Part shown: positions 45,050 through 53,174 of the stretch, piece by piece
How positions within the stretch are numbered: the first letter of the stretch is position 1
How the letters are laid out: the number at the start of each line of letters is the position of its first letter
NCBI GenBank assembly: GCA_018380885.1
Contig: JAGZSY010000001.1
Coordinates: forward strand, 62,001-126,000
Reading direction: 5' to 3'
DNA length: 64,000 nucleotides
Source: Enterocloster asparagiformis
GTDB lineage: Bacteria > Bacillota > Clostridia > Lachnospirales > Lachnospiraceae
Translations under genes and position numbers: made by a program
The notes under the pieces: model-generated
Seen by the model: only the letters and a program-made list of their open reading frames with translations
Database searches by the model: none
What the model was told of the DNA's origin: nothing

Positions 45050-47041
45050 ATGCGTATGAGAGCAATTGAGATCGATGATTTATACCGGTTCCATTCCCTG
45101 GGAACGCCCATGTGGTCGCCGGACGGCGCCTGGGGCGTATTCTTAAAATGGGAAATGAACCGGGAGCTAAACGAGTATGCGGCCCGGATTTGGGCCGTGC
45201 CGGGGGATGGCCGGGGCGAAGCGCGGATGATGACGGACCGGCCCTGCGCGGGAGTGATGTGCTGGACTGGGGACGGGAGACTGCTGTTTGAAAGCGCAGG
45301 GGAGGGAGAAGGCTTCCTGGACGACCCGGCGGGAGCGCATGGTGCCGCCCTGGGCCGCCGGTTTTTTTGCCTGGATCTTTCTGACGGCCGCGTGGAAGCA
45401 GCCTTCATTCCGGACTGCACGCCGGAGAAGATCGCAGCGTTTGGGAACGGCCGGTATGCGGCAAGCGCTTCCTTTTGCAATCAGCCGGAGGACGACGAGT
45501 GCCTGGTGATCGACGAGATTCCATATCAGGTCAATGGCAGTGGGTTTGTCAACAAGGTGAGACGCCGCCTGTTTCTGATGGATGAAAACGGCCGCCTGAC
45601 GGATGCCCTGACACCGCCTCTGTTTGAGACAAATCTGTGGGAGGTGTCGCCGGATCAGACTTGCATTTTGTATACTGGATACCAACCGGATGGCGTGGGC
45701 CACAAGTACGACGGCCTCTACCTGTACAGCCGGGAATCGGGGGAATCCCGATGTCTGGTGAAACCGGGGAATTTCCGCATCGACGGGATTGCCTTTGGGC
45801 CGGACTGCTTTTATGCGGCGGCGTCGGACCAGAAGCGCTACGGCATGGATCAGAATCCGGTGATTTACCGGGTGGACGCCGCAGGGCGCATGGAGGAGGC
45901 CGGCTTTTGGGACGGACCGTCCACCGGTTCTTCGGTCAATTCCGACTGCCGCTACGGCGGCGGGGCGGTGTTCGCGGCGGACAAAGGCACGGTCTGGTTT
46001 GTGACCACCCACTGGGAACGCAGCGCTCTCGTGAGCGTCCGGGAGGGAAGGGCGCAGATTCACTGTGAGATGGATGAAAACCCGGAGTTTATCGCAGTGA
46101 GGGACGGGCGCTGCCTGATGATCGGCACTGTGGGGCTGAGCCTTCAGGAGGCTTATCTGGCGGATTTGACCGGGGAAATGATTTCAGTCCGCCGCCTGAC
46201 CTATTTTACCGGCGGAAGCCTTACCGGCTGCGCGGTGTCCGCGCCGGAGCCGCTTACCTTTTTAGACGAGTGGGGAAACGAGCTGCAGGGCTGGGTGATA
46301 AAGCCTGCGGACTTCCAGGCGGACAAGCGTTACCCTGCGATTCTGGAGATACACGGAGGTCCCAAGACCGTGTACGGCCCGGGATTTCACCACGAGATGC
46401 AGGTGTTCGCCGGGCATGGCTATTTTGTATTTTACTGCAACCCTCCCGGCAGCGACGGGCGGGGCGACGAGTTCGCGGACATCCGCGGGCGCTATGGGGA
46501 GCGGGATTACAGGGCGATCATGCGCTTTACGGACCTGGTCCTGGAACGCTGGCCCTGCATCGACCGCCACCGGGTGGGCGTCACCGGAGGGAGCTACGGC
46601 GGATTTATGACCAACTGGATCATCGGTCACACGGACCGCTTCGCGGCGGCTGTGTCCCAGCGATCCATGGCGAATATGGTGACCTTGAAGGCCACCACGG
46701 ACATCGGCCACTATTCCATCCTGGACCACCAGCGGGCGGACGTTGGCTGGAATGTGGAGGAGCTGTGGAGACAGTCGCCTCTGCGCTATGCAGGGCGCTG
46801 CAGCACGCCCACCCTGTTCATCCATTCCGACGAGGACCACAGGTGCTGGCAGGTGGAGGCGATGCAGATGTTTTCGGAGCTGAAGCTTCACGGCGTGGAG
46901 ACGAGGTTATGCCTGTTTAAACGGGAAAATCATGAGCTGTCCAGAAAAGGAAGGCCGAGAAACCGAGCCAGACGGCTGCGGGAGATGCTGGAATGGATGG
47001 ACAGTCATTTGAAAAAGTCGGACCGTCCGGGTCCGCAGTGA
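45050..47041 (+). CDS. S9 family peptidase (prolyl oligopeptidase/acylaminoacyl peptidase type)
   Basis: A 663-residue two-domain enzyme. An N-terminal beta-propeller-like region (about residues 1-380) precedes an alpha/beta-hydrolase domain with GGSYGGFMTNW (Ser515 nucleophile), SDEDHRCW (Asp596) and RENHELSR (His628). S9C enzymes cleave peptides from blocked or short N-termini. The start overlaps nothing but sits 4 bases after the M20 stop (ATG at 45050, second at 45056). It probably works on peptides brought in by the upstream importer. Confidence 0.92.
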   Translation: MRMRAIEIDDLYRFHSLGTPMWSPDGAWGVFLKWEMNRELNEYAARIWAVPGDGRGEARMMTDRPCAGVMCWTGDGRLLFESAGEGEGFLDDPAGAHGAALGRRFFCLDLSDGRVEAAFIPDCTPEKIAAFGNGRYAASASFCNQPEDDECLVIDEIPYQVNGSGFVNKVRRRLFLMDENGRLTDALTPPLFETNLWEVSPDQTCILYTGYQPDGVGHKYDGLYLYSRESGESRCLVKPGNFRIDGIAFGPDCFYAAASDQKRYGMDQNPVIYRVDAAGRMEEAGFWDGPSTGSSVNSDCRYGGGAVFAADKGTVWFVTTHWERSALVSVREGRAQIHCEMDENPEFIAVRDGRCLMIGTVGLSLQEAYLADLTGEMISVRRLTYFTGGSLTGCAVSAPEPLTFLDEWGNELQGWVIKPADFQADKRYPAILEIHGGPKTVYGPGFHHEMQVFAGHGYFVFYCNPPGSDGRGDEFADIRGRYGERDYRAIMRFTDLVLERWPCIDRHRVGVTGGSYGGFMTNWIIGHTDRFAAAVSQRSMANMVTLKATTDIGHYSILDHQRADVGWNVEELWRQSPLRYAGRCSTPTLFIHSDEDHRCWQVEAMQMFSELKLHGVETRLCLFKRENHELSRKGRPRNRARRLREMLEWMDSHLKKSDRPGPQ

Positions 47042-47067
47042 AATGAAGCAGTTGAAAAGGGGAAAAT

Positions 47068-48075
47068 ATGAGAATTACATACGAAGAGTTACTGACAAAA
47101 TTTCAGAAGATTCTGGAGAGCAGGGGATTTTCTGAGAAGCACGCAAAGGATGCGGCCACTGTGTTCGCCCTGAACAGCCTGGACGGCGTGTACAGCCACG
47201 GCGTGAACCGCTTCCCGCGGGTGGTGGATTACCTGGACAAGGGCGAGATCGACTGTCATTCCATCGCGGAGTGCGAGCAGAGCATGGGAGCCATCGAGCG
47301 CTGGAACGGGCACCGGGGCTTCGGGCCCTTAAACGCACGCCTGGCCATGGACAGGGCCTGCCAGCTGGCAAAGGAGCACGGCGTGGGCGTGGTGGCGCTG
47401 GGCAACAACAACCACTGGATGCGCGGGGGAAGCTACGGCTGGCAGGCTGCGGATGCGGGCTGCATCGGCATCTGCTGGTCCAACACCATGCCAAACATGC
47501 CGGCCTGGGGCGGTAAAGACCGCAAGATCGGCAACAACCCGATTATTATGTCCATCCCCAGAAGCAGCGGCAGACATGCGGTGATCGACTGCGCGGTGTC
47601 CCAGTTCTCCTACGGCAAGATCGAGGAGGCCAGGCTGAAGGGCGCGCAGCTTCCGGTTCCCGGAGGCTACGACAGCGAGGGCAATCTGACCACGGACCCG
47701 GCCAAGATCGAGGAGACCTGGAGAGTGCTCCCCATGGGCTACTGGAAGGGCAGCGGCATCTCCGTCGCCCTGGACTTAATCGCCACCGTGCTCACCAACG
47801 CCAACTCCGTTGCCAAGATCGGCACCTTTGACGACGAGATCGGCCTCTCCCAGGTGATGATCGCCATCGACCCGGGTAAGTTTAACTCCGTGGAGCTGAC
47901 GGACCGTATTGTGGACGGGATTCTGGAGGATATCAAGGCCTCCCAGCCGGCAAAGGAGGGCGGCGAGGTGTTCTATCCGGGCGAGATCGAGCTCAACACC
48001 CGCCAGGAAAATCTGGAAAACGGTATCCCGGTAATCGACGAGGTATGGCAGACCATTCTCTCGCTGGAGCGCTGA
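47068..48075 (+). CDS. Malate/L-lactate dehydrogenase-like oxidoreductase (YiaK/Ldh2 family)
   Basis: A 335-residue NAD(P)-dependent enzyme of the unusual malate/L-lactate dehydrogenase family (AllD, YiaK, sulfolactate and piperideine-carboxylate reductases). Recognisable parts are SHGVNRFPRVVDYLDKGEID near the N-terminus, VVALGNNNHWMRGGSYGWQA and WSNTMPNMPAWGGKDRKIGN. It oxidises or reduces 2-hydroxy/2-keto or imino acids. In this operon with peptidases it could handle a 2-keto acid from an imported compound. GGGGAAAAT precedes the ATG. Substrate unknown. Confidence 0.85.
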   Translation: MRITYEELLTKFQKILESRGFSEKHAKDAATVFALNSLDGVYSHGVNRFPRVVDYLDKGEIDCHSIAECEQSMGAIERWNGHRGFGPLNARLAMDRACQLAKEHGVGVVALGNNNHWMRGGSYGWQAADAGCIGICWSNTMPNMPAWGGKDRKIGNNPIIMSIPRSSGRHAVIDCAVSQFSYGKIEEARLKGAQLPVPGGYDSEGNLTTDPAKIEETWRVLPMGYWKGSGISVALDLIATVLTNANSVAKIGTFDDEIGLSQVMIAIDPGKFNSVELTDRIVDGILEDIKASQPAKEGGEVFYPGEIELNTRQENLENGIPVIDEVWQTILSLER

Positions 48076-48118
48076 CGGTTTTCCGGAAAAATATAACAGT
48101 ATTTCCACAAAAAGGATG

Positions 48119-48171
48119 ACAAAGCCGCGAAAGTTGGTTAAACTAGAGACAGCTTTCGACGGCGGCTTTGT
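48119..48171. repeat. Bulged hairpin before the LacI gene
   Basis: ACAAAGCCG (48119-48127) with CGGCTTTGT (48163-48171) and CGAAAG (48128-48133) with CTTTCG (48153-48158), leaving a 4-base bulge on the right side. No T run. It lies 44 bases after the oxidoreductase stop and 30 bases before the next start; it may be a processing or attenuation structure. Confidence 0.45.
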
Positions 48172-48200
48172 ATGAGATTTGAGAGGGGTGAGGACCATTC

Positions 48201-49190
48201 ATGAACATTTATGACATTGCGGCGGAGGCAAAGACGTCCATATCAACCGTATCCAGGGTTTTGAATAATAAGGAAAATGTAAATCCACAGATCCGCAAGC
48301 GGGTCGAGGAGGTGCTGAAAAAATACGATTATAAGCCCAGTGCCATTGCTCGTGGTATGGTTTCCAAGACCATGAAGAGCATCGCGATTCTGACCATCGA
48401 CGTGCGCGTAACCCACTATGCCCGGATGATCTATGTGATCGAGCAGGAATTCAGCAACCGCGGCTACAACGTGACGGTCTGCAACACGGGCGGTTCCATT
48501 GAGGAGTGCGACCGGTATTTCAAGATATTGGCGGAGAAGCAGATCGACGGCCTGGTGCTGATCGGGTCCATTTTCAACAACCTGAGCCATTACCCGGAGA
48601 TTATCGCCCAGATCAAGGACGTTCCGGTGGTGCTTGCCAACGGCCATGTGGACAGCCCGAATTTTTATTCCGTTCTGGTGGACGACACCAAGGCCATCCG
48701 CACGGTGGTGGATTACCTGTTCGACACCGGCAGAAAAAACCTGGTCTACGTGTTCGACCTGGAAAACGACAGCGCCCAGGCAAAGCGGCGCGGATTTGTG
48801 GAGGGGATGAAGCTAAAGGACGTTCCAGAACCGGAGACGCGGGTGTTTACTGCGCCCTACGGCCTGGAGGGAGGGATGCAGGCTGCCGAGGAGATCATCC
48901 GCTCAGGAATCCCCTTCGACGGAGTGGTCTGCGGCGAGGACAGCACGGCCATCGGCGTCATGAAGGGTCTGAAAAAGCGGGGATACCGCATACCGGAGGA
49001 CGTGGCGGTGACGGGCTGCAACAATTCGCCGGAAGCGCGCATCTGCGATCCGGAGCTGACGACCCTGGACAACAAGCCGGAGCTTTTGGGCGGCATGTGC
49101 GCCCAGCTGCTCCAGGATACCATTGAGAAAAAGGGCTCGGCCGTGAGCGTGGCCATCCAGCCGGAGCTGGTGGTGCGCGAATCCACTTGA
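48201..49190 (+). CDS. LacI family transcriptional regulator
   Basis: A 329-residue regulator with HTH IYDIAAEAKTSISTVSRVLN (about residues 3-22), hinge region SAIARGMVSKTMK, and a periplasmic-binding-like core (SIAILTIDVRVTHYA and VAVTGCNNSPEARICDPELT). It closes the peptide/peptidase cluster and probably controls it through the AAAAGCGCTTTT palindrome at its promoter; that link is inference. GAGAGGGGTGAGG precedes the ATG. Confidence 0.92.
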   Translation: MNIYDIAAEAKTSISTVSRVLNNKENVNPQIRKRVEEVLKKYDYKPSAIARGMVSKTMKSIAILTIDVRVTHYARMIYVIEQEFSNRGYNVTVCNTGGSIEECDRYFKILAEKQIDGLVLIGSIFNNLSHYPEIIAQIKDVPVVLANGHVDSPNFYSVLVDDTKAIRTVVDYLFDTGRKNLVYVFDLENDSAQAKRRGFVEGMKLKDVPEPETRVFTAPYGLEGGMQAAEEIIRSGIPFDGVVCGEDSTAIGVMKGLKKRGYRIPEDVAVTGCNNSPEARICDPELTTLDNKPELLGGMCAQLLQDTIEKKGSAVSVAIQPELVVREST

Positions 49191-49250
49191 ACGGAGAAAA
49201 ACAGCCCTGAGATGGTAAAATGAGCGGTGACAGATTGGTAAACTTGCCGG

Positions 49251-49279
49251 TTGACAGAAAATATGGGATCTGATATAGT
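49251..49279 (+). promoter_or_regulatory. Sigma-A promoter of the DEAD-box helicase gene
   Basis: TTGACA at 49251-49256 and TATAGT at 49274-49279, 17 bases apart. It gives a leader of about 185 bases. Confidence 0.8.
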
Positions 49280-49290
49280 TAATTACTGTA

Positions 49291-49341
49291 CGAAACGAGA
49301 GGATGAAAGGCCTGAAGCGTGCCTGGAAGCCTCTCGTTTCG
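49291..49341 (+). promoter_or_regulatory. Structured 5' leader hairpin of the DEAD-box helicase mRNA
   Basis: Perfect 12-base arms CGAAACGAGAGG (49291-49302) and CCTCTCGTTTCG (49330-49341), with an inner AGGC/GCCT pair. It would form near the mRNA 5' end. No T run, so it is not a simple terminator. Cold-shock DEAD-box genes often have long structured leaders for thermal or autoregulation; that role here is inference. Confidence 0.6.
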
Positions 49342-49470
49342 GCGTGTACAGGAAAATTATGGAATTTGCGGTGCATGAAGCGAACAAGTGGGTATGCACA
49401 ACCGGCCTGCCGCCTGGGTTTGAGAGACAAACCGCGGGTACGGCAGAGAAAGAAAGGAATTTTTTAGTTT

Positions 49471-51183
49471 ATGGAAGAAATGAAATTTGATACGTTACAG
49501 TTGGATGAGCGGATTCTGCGGGCAGTGACCGAGATGGGCTTTGAGGAGGCTTCTCCCATACAGGCCCAGGCGATCCCGGTGGCCATGGAGGGCAGGGACA
49601 TGATCGGCCAGGCCCAGACCGGCACCGGAAAGACGGCGGCCTTCGGAATCCCGCTGCTGCAGAAGGTGGACCCCAAGGTTAAGAAGCTGCAGGCCATCGT
49701 GCTCCTGCCCACCAGAGAGCTGGCCATCCAGGTAGCGGAGGAAGTGCGCAGACTTGGCAAGTTTATGCACGGAATAAAGGTTCTGCCCATCTACGGCGGA
49801 CAGGACATTGTAAAACAGATTCGATCCTTAAAGGACGGCACACAGGTGGTCATCGGCACACCGGGACGGGTGATGGACCACATGCGGCGCAAGACCGTGA
49901 AGCTGGACAATGTGCATACCGTGGTGCTGGATGAGGCGGACGAGATGCTCAACATGGGCTTTCTGGAGGATATGGAGACGATCTTAAGCCAGCTCCCCGA
50001 GGAGCGTCAGACCCTGATGTTCTCCGCCACCATGCCCCCGGCCATCGCTGAGATCGCCAGAAAGTTCCAGAAGGAGCCGGTGACGGTGCGCGTTGTGAAG
50101 AAGGAGCTGACCGTTCCCAAGGTGACCCAGTATTACTACGAGGTGAAGCCAAAGAACAAGGTGGAGGTGATGTGCCGCCTGCTGGACCTGTACGCTCCCA
50201 AGCTGTCCATCGTGTTCTGCAACACCAAGAAGCAGGTGGATGAGCTGGTGCAGGCCCTCCAGGGCCGCGGCTACTTCGCCGAGGGGCTCCACGGGGATTT
50301 GAAGCAGATGCAGCGCGACCGCGTGATGAACAGCTTCCGCAACGGGCGTACGGACATTCTGGTGGCCACCGACGTGGCGGCCCGCGGAATCGACGTGGGC
50401 GACGTGGAGGCGGTGTTCAACTATGACATCCCCCAGGACGACGAGTACTATGTGCACCGCATCGGCCGTACGGGCCGCGCCGGACGTGAGGGCAAGGCCT
50501 TCAGCCTGGTTGTGGGCCGCGAGGTTTACAAGATGCGCGATATCCAGCGCTACTGCAAGACCCGCATCATCCCCCAGGCCATCCCGTCCTTAAACGATAT
50601 CACGGAGATCAAGGTGGAGAAGATTCTCGACCAGGTGGAGGAAGTGATCAACGACAACGATCTGAGCAAGATGGTGGGAATCATCGAGAAAAAGCTGATC
50701 GAGGAGGAGTACACCTCCCTGGATTTGGCGGCCGCTCTGTTGAAGATGACCATGGGCGAGGACAACGAGGACATCATCGAGAGCTTTGAACCGGCCCGCT
50801 CCCTGGACGATTTAGACCGTTTCGGCAGGGACTATAGCCGCGGCCGCGGCAGAGCCGCCGCCGGAAACCGCAGCCGCCGCAAGGGCGCTACGGACCGCGC
50901 CGCCATCGACTACATTGTGGACGGAGACGGCGAGGGCGACAACATGGCCCGCCTGTTCATCAACATCGGCAAGGCCCAGCGCGTGACCCCGGGCGATATT
51001 CTGGGCGCGGTGGCCGGGGAATCCGGCATGCCGGGACGCCTGGTGGGCAGCATCGACATGTACGACGGCTACACCTTTGTGGACGTGCCCGTGCGCTACG
51101 CCGACGAGGTTTTAAAGGCCATGGGCCACGCCAGAATCAAGGGCAGGAACATCCATGTGGAGAAGGCCAACGGGAGAAGATAG
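49471..51183 (+). CDS. DEAD-box RNA helicase with DbpA-type RNA-binding domain
   Basis: A 570-residue helicase with motifs AQTGTGKT (I), PTRELAIQ (Ia), GTPGRVMDH (Ib), DEADEMLNMGF (II), SAT (III), VATDVAARGIDV (V) and HRIGRTGRAGREG (VI). The C-terminal part has an Arg/Gly-rich stretch (about residues 450-475) and a DbpA-like RNA-binding domain (ARLFINIGKAQRVTPGDILG to the end). Close in layout to CshA/DeaD, which unwind RNA in ribosome assembly and mRNA turnover. A ribosome binding site (AAAGGA) lies upstream. Confidence 0.95.
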   Translation: MEEMKFDTLQLDERILRAVTEMGFEEASPIQAQAIPVAMEGRDMIGQAQTGTGKTAAFGIPLLQKVDPKVKKLQAIVLLPTRELAIQVAEEVRRLGKFMHGIKVLPIYGGQDIVKQIRSLKDGTQVVIGTPGRVMDHMRRKTVKLDNVHTVVLDEADEMLNMGFLEDMETILSQLPEERQTLMFSATMPPAIAEIARKFQKEPVTVRVVKKELTVPKVTQYYYEVKPKNKVEVMCRLLDLYAPKLSIVFCNTKKQVDELVQALQGRGYFAEGLHGDLKQMQRDRVMNSFRNGRTDILVATDVAARGIDVGDVEAVFNYDIPQDDEYYVHRIGRTGRAGREGKAFSLVVGREVYKMRDIQRYCKTRIIPQAIPSLNDITEIKVEKILDQVEEVINDNDLSKMVGIIEKKLIEEEYTSLDLAAALLKMTMGEDNEDIIESFEPARSLDDLDRFGRDYSRGRGRAAAGNRSRRKGATDRAAIDYIVDGDGEGDNMARLFINIGKAQRVTPGDILGAVAGESGMPGRLVGSIDMYDGYTFVDVPVRYADEVLKAMGHARIKGRNIHVEKANGRR

Positions 51184-51193
51184 GAAAATAGCG

Positions 51194-51228
51194 GAGCCGA
51201 AAGGAATCACATCCTTTCGGCTCTTTTT
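51194..51228 (+). terminator. Intrinsic terminator after the DEAD-box gene
   Basis: Perfect 12-base arms GAGCCGAAAGGA (51194-51205) and TCCTTTCGGCTC (51212-51223), 6-base loop, then TTTTT. Confidence 0.92.
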
Positions 51229-51381
51229 GCAGTTCGGGGAAAATCGCGCCCCTGGGGCTAAAAACGCTTGGCCGCACCGCGCCTGCGCAGCCGCCGGGGT
51301 CATCTGGGCAACCTGCCCCTTGTCACAGCGCGGCAAGTGTACTATAATTTGAAAAGCAATTGCTGTGAGGAGTGAAGTCGG

Positions 51382-51849
51382 ATGATCAAGACAAATGTGA
51401 TGCGCCTGCTGGACGCGGCGGATATTTCCTACGAGGCCGGGACCTACGAGGTGGACGAGAACGACCTGTCCGGGAGCCATGCCGCTGATCTCATGGGCGT
51501 GGATCACGACACGATGTATAAGACGCTGGTGTTAAAGGGCGAGAAAAAGGGGTATATGGTCTGCTGCATCCCGGTGGACGAGGAGCTGGACCTGAAGAAG
51601 GCGGCCAGGGCCGCGGGGGAGAAGAAGGTGGAGATGATCCACGTCAAGGATATGCTGGCAGTTACCGGTTATATCCGGGGCGGCTGCTCGCCGGTGGGGA
51701 TGAAGAAACGGTATCCTACTTATATAGAAGAGACTGCCCAGCTCTACGACGCGGTCACGGTCAGCGCAGGACAGCGGGGCGTCCAGGTGACCCTGAATCC
51801 CGGGGAGCTGTGCCGCTATGTGGAGGGGGAATTTGCGCCGCTGATCTGA
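51382..51849 (+). CDS. YbaK/EbsC-type Cys-tRNA(Pro) deacylase
   Basis: A 155-residue editing-domain protein. Family signs are HAADLMGVDHDTMYKTLV, the central CCIPVDEELDLKKAA and GGCSPVGMKKRYPTYIEE near the C-terminus. It hydrolyses mischarged Cys-tRNA(Pro) and related species to keep translation accurate. Monocistronic-looking gene between a terminator and deoC. Confidence 0.9.
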   Translation: MIKTNVMRLLDAADISYEAGTYEVDENDLSGSHAADLMGVDHDTMYKTLVLKGEKKGYMVCCIPVDEELDLKKAARAAGEKKVEMIHVKDMLAVTGYIRGGCSPVGMKKRYPTYIEETAQLYDAVTVSAGQRGVQVTLNPGELCRYVEGEFAPLI

Positions 51850-51990
51850 GGCTGCGGCATTTGACCACGTCGGAAGCTTGTATTATAATAGAAGTATCCG
51901 GGCGGTCCGGGCTCGCGCAGACGGCCCGCTGCCAGGTTATAACAAAAATGCGAGACAGCATGTCTGAATCAATCCAAGGAGGAAATGAAT

Positions 51991-52680
51991 ATGGAGCGCA
52001 GTGAGATATACAGACGGGTGGACCACACCCTGCTGGCCCAGACGGCCACCTGGGAGCAGATCCGTGAAATCTGCGACGATGCGCTGGCGTACGGCACGGC
52101 CAGCGTGTGCATCCCGCCGTCCTACGTGAAGCGGGCGAAGGAATATCTGGGGGACAGGATGGCGGTCTGCACGGTGATCGGCTTCCCCAACGGCTACAGC
52201 ACCACGGCGGTCAAGGTGTTCGAGACGGAGGACGCCATCGCAGGGGGCGCGGACGAGATCGACATGGTGATCAATATCGGCTGGCTCAAGGACAGGGAGT
52301 ACGACGCTATTGAGGACGAGATTCGCCGGGTCAAGGCGGCCTGCGGCGGCAGGATTCTCAAGGTGATCATCGAGACCTGCCTGCTGACTGAGGAGGAGAA
52401 GATTCGCATGTGCGGCATCGTCACTGCGGCCGGGGCGGACTTTATCAAAACCTCCACCGGATTCTCCACCGCGGGCGCCACCTTCGACGACATCAGCCTG
52501 TTTGCTGCCCACGTGGGCCAGGGCGTGCGGATGAAGGCCGCCGGCGGGATCAAATCCTTTGCGGATGCAGAGGAATTTATCCGCCTGGGAGCGGAACGCC
52601 TGGGCACCAGCCGGATCGTGAAGCTGGCCAAGGCTGAGAAGGACGGAGGGGAGGACGCCTCTGATTCCGACCGCTATTAA
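51991..52680 (+). CDS. deoC: Deoxyribose-phosphate aldolase
   Basis: About 229 residues. ATG 51991 gives an 8-base distance to AAGGAGG; ATG 51985 would be too close. [14 protein letters not shown] near the N-terminus, IKTSTGFS with the Schiff-base Lys in the middle and [11 protein letters not shown] toward the end identify it. It cleaves deoxyribose-5-phosphate to glyceraldehyde-3-phosphate and acetaldehyde. No other nucleoside genes are adjacent. Confidence 0.93.
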   Translation: MERSEIYRRVDHTLLAQTATWEQIREICDDALAYGTASVCIPPSYVKRAKEYLGDRMAVCTVIGFPNGYSTTAVKVFETEDAIAGGADEIDMVINIGWLKDREYDAIEDEIRRVKAACGGRILKVIIETCLLTEEEKIRMCGIVTAAGADFIKTSTGFSTAGATFDDISLFAAHVGQGVRMKAAGGIKSFADAEEFIRLGAERLGTSRIVKLAKAEKDGGEDASDSDRY

Positions 52681-52858
52681 GGTATGGGCCGCGGCTTTCC
52701 CAGCCGGTCCAGCCGGAATAAAAGGCCGCGTGTCCGCATATCCTGGAGAAAGGGCCGAACGGCCCGCGGCCGCAAGGTTTTTTGCCCTATTTGAATTTCA
52801 TACAGGGGAATGCTGGACATACTGTCAGAATTGTTCACAAAAGTTCACAAAAATCAGC

Positions 52859-52887
52859 TTGAAAAATGAGAATGATTGCGCTATAAT
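52859..52887 (+). promoter_or_regulatory. Promoter of the 6S RNA
   Basis: TTGAAA at 52859-52864 and TATAAT at 52882-52887, 17 bases apart, placing the start near 52894. Confidence 0.75.
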
Positions 52888-52893
52888 AAGTCC

Positions 52894-53098
52894 ATACAAA
52901 ATTATGTAACCTGTAATTACCTGGGATGTACGATACTCTTACCAATTTTGAACCTACATTTCGACACAGGGATTCCAATATTTTTAGGCGGATGTCAAGC
53001 CTCCTTACGAGTGGAAGGCAGAAGTCTAAGTGAGGTTGCCCACCTAGCATTGCTAGGCGTCAATAAGTAAGAGACGGCATCTTGGGGTTACAGAAGAC
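52894..53098 (+). ncRNA. ssrS: 6S RNA (RNA polymerase regulator)
   Basis: A non-coding region about 200 bases long with its own promoter and terminator. Closing arms are TGTAACC (52905-52911) and GGTTACA (53086-53092). Near the 3' end the conserved 6S element CGGCATCTTGGGG (53075-53087) precedes the closing arm, as in E. coli GGCGGCATCTCGGAG. An inner hairpin CCTAGC-ATT-GCTAGG (about 53043-53057) and a GCCTCC/GGAAGGC region (about 53000-53025) fit the long double-stranded body with a central bubble. 6S RNA binds the housekeeping RNA polymerase and makes product RNAs from the bubble. Exact ends are inferred from promoter and terminator. Confidence 0.82.
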
Positions 53099-53126
53099 AA
53101 AAAGCAGCGAGCAATCGCTGCTTTTG
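53099..53126 (+). terminator. Terminator after the 6S RNA
   Basis: Arms AGCAGCGA (53103-53110) and TCGCTGCT (53115-53122) around a 4-base loop, followed by a short T-rich run. Confidence 0.75.
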
Positions 53127-53174
53127 CTTCTTGTACGAACTGAAAATCAGAAAATCATTCGGTGAGGGGGAAAG

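Noticed and set aside
45167..46063. Minus-strand ORF of 298 residues over the S9 peptidase gene
   Set aside because: Shadow of the peptidase gene with no recognisable domain.
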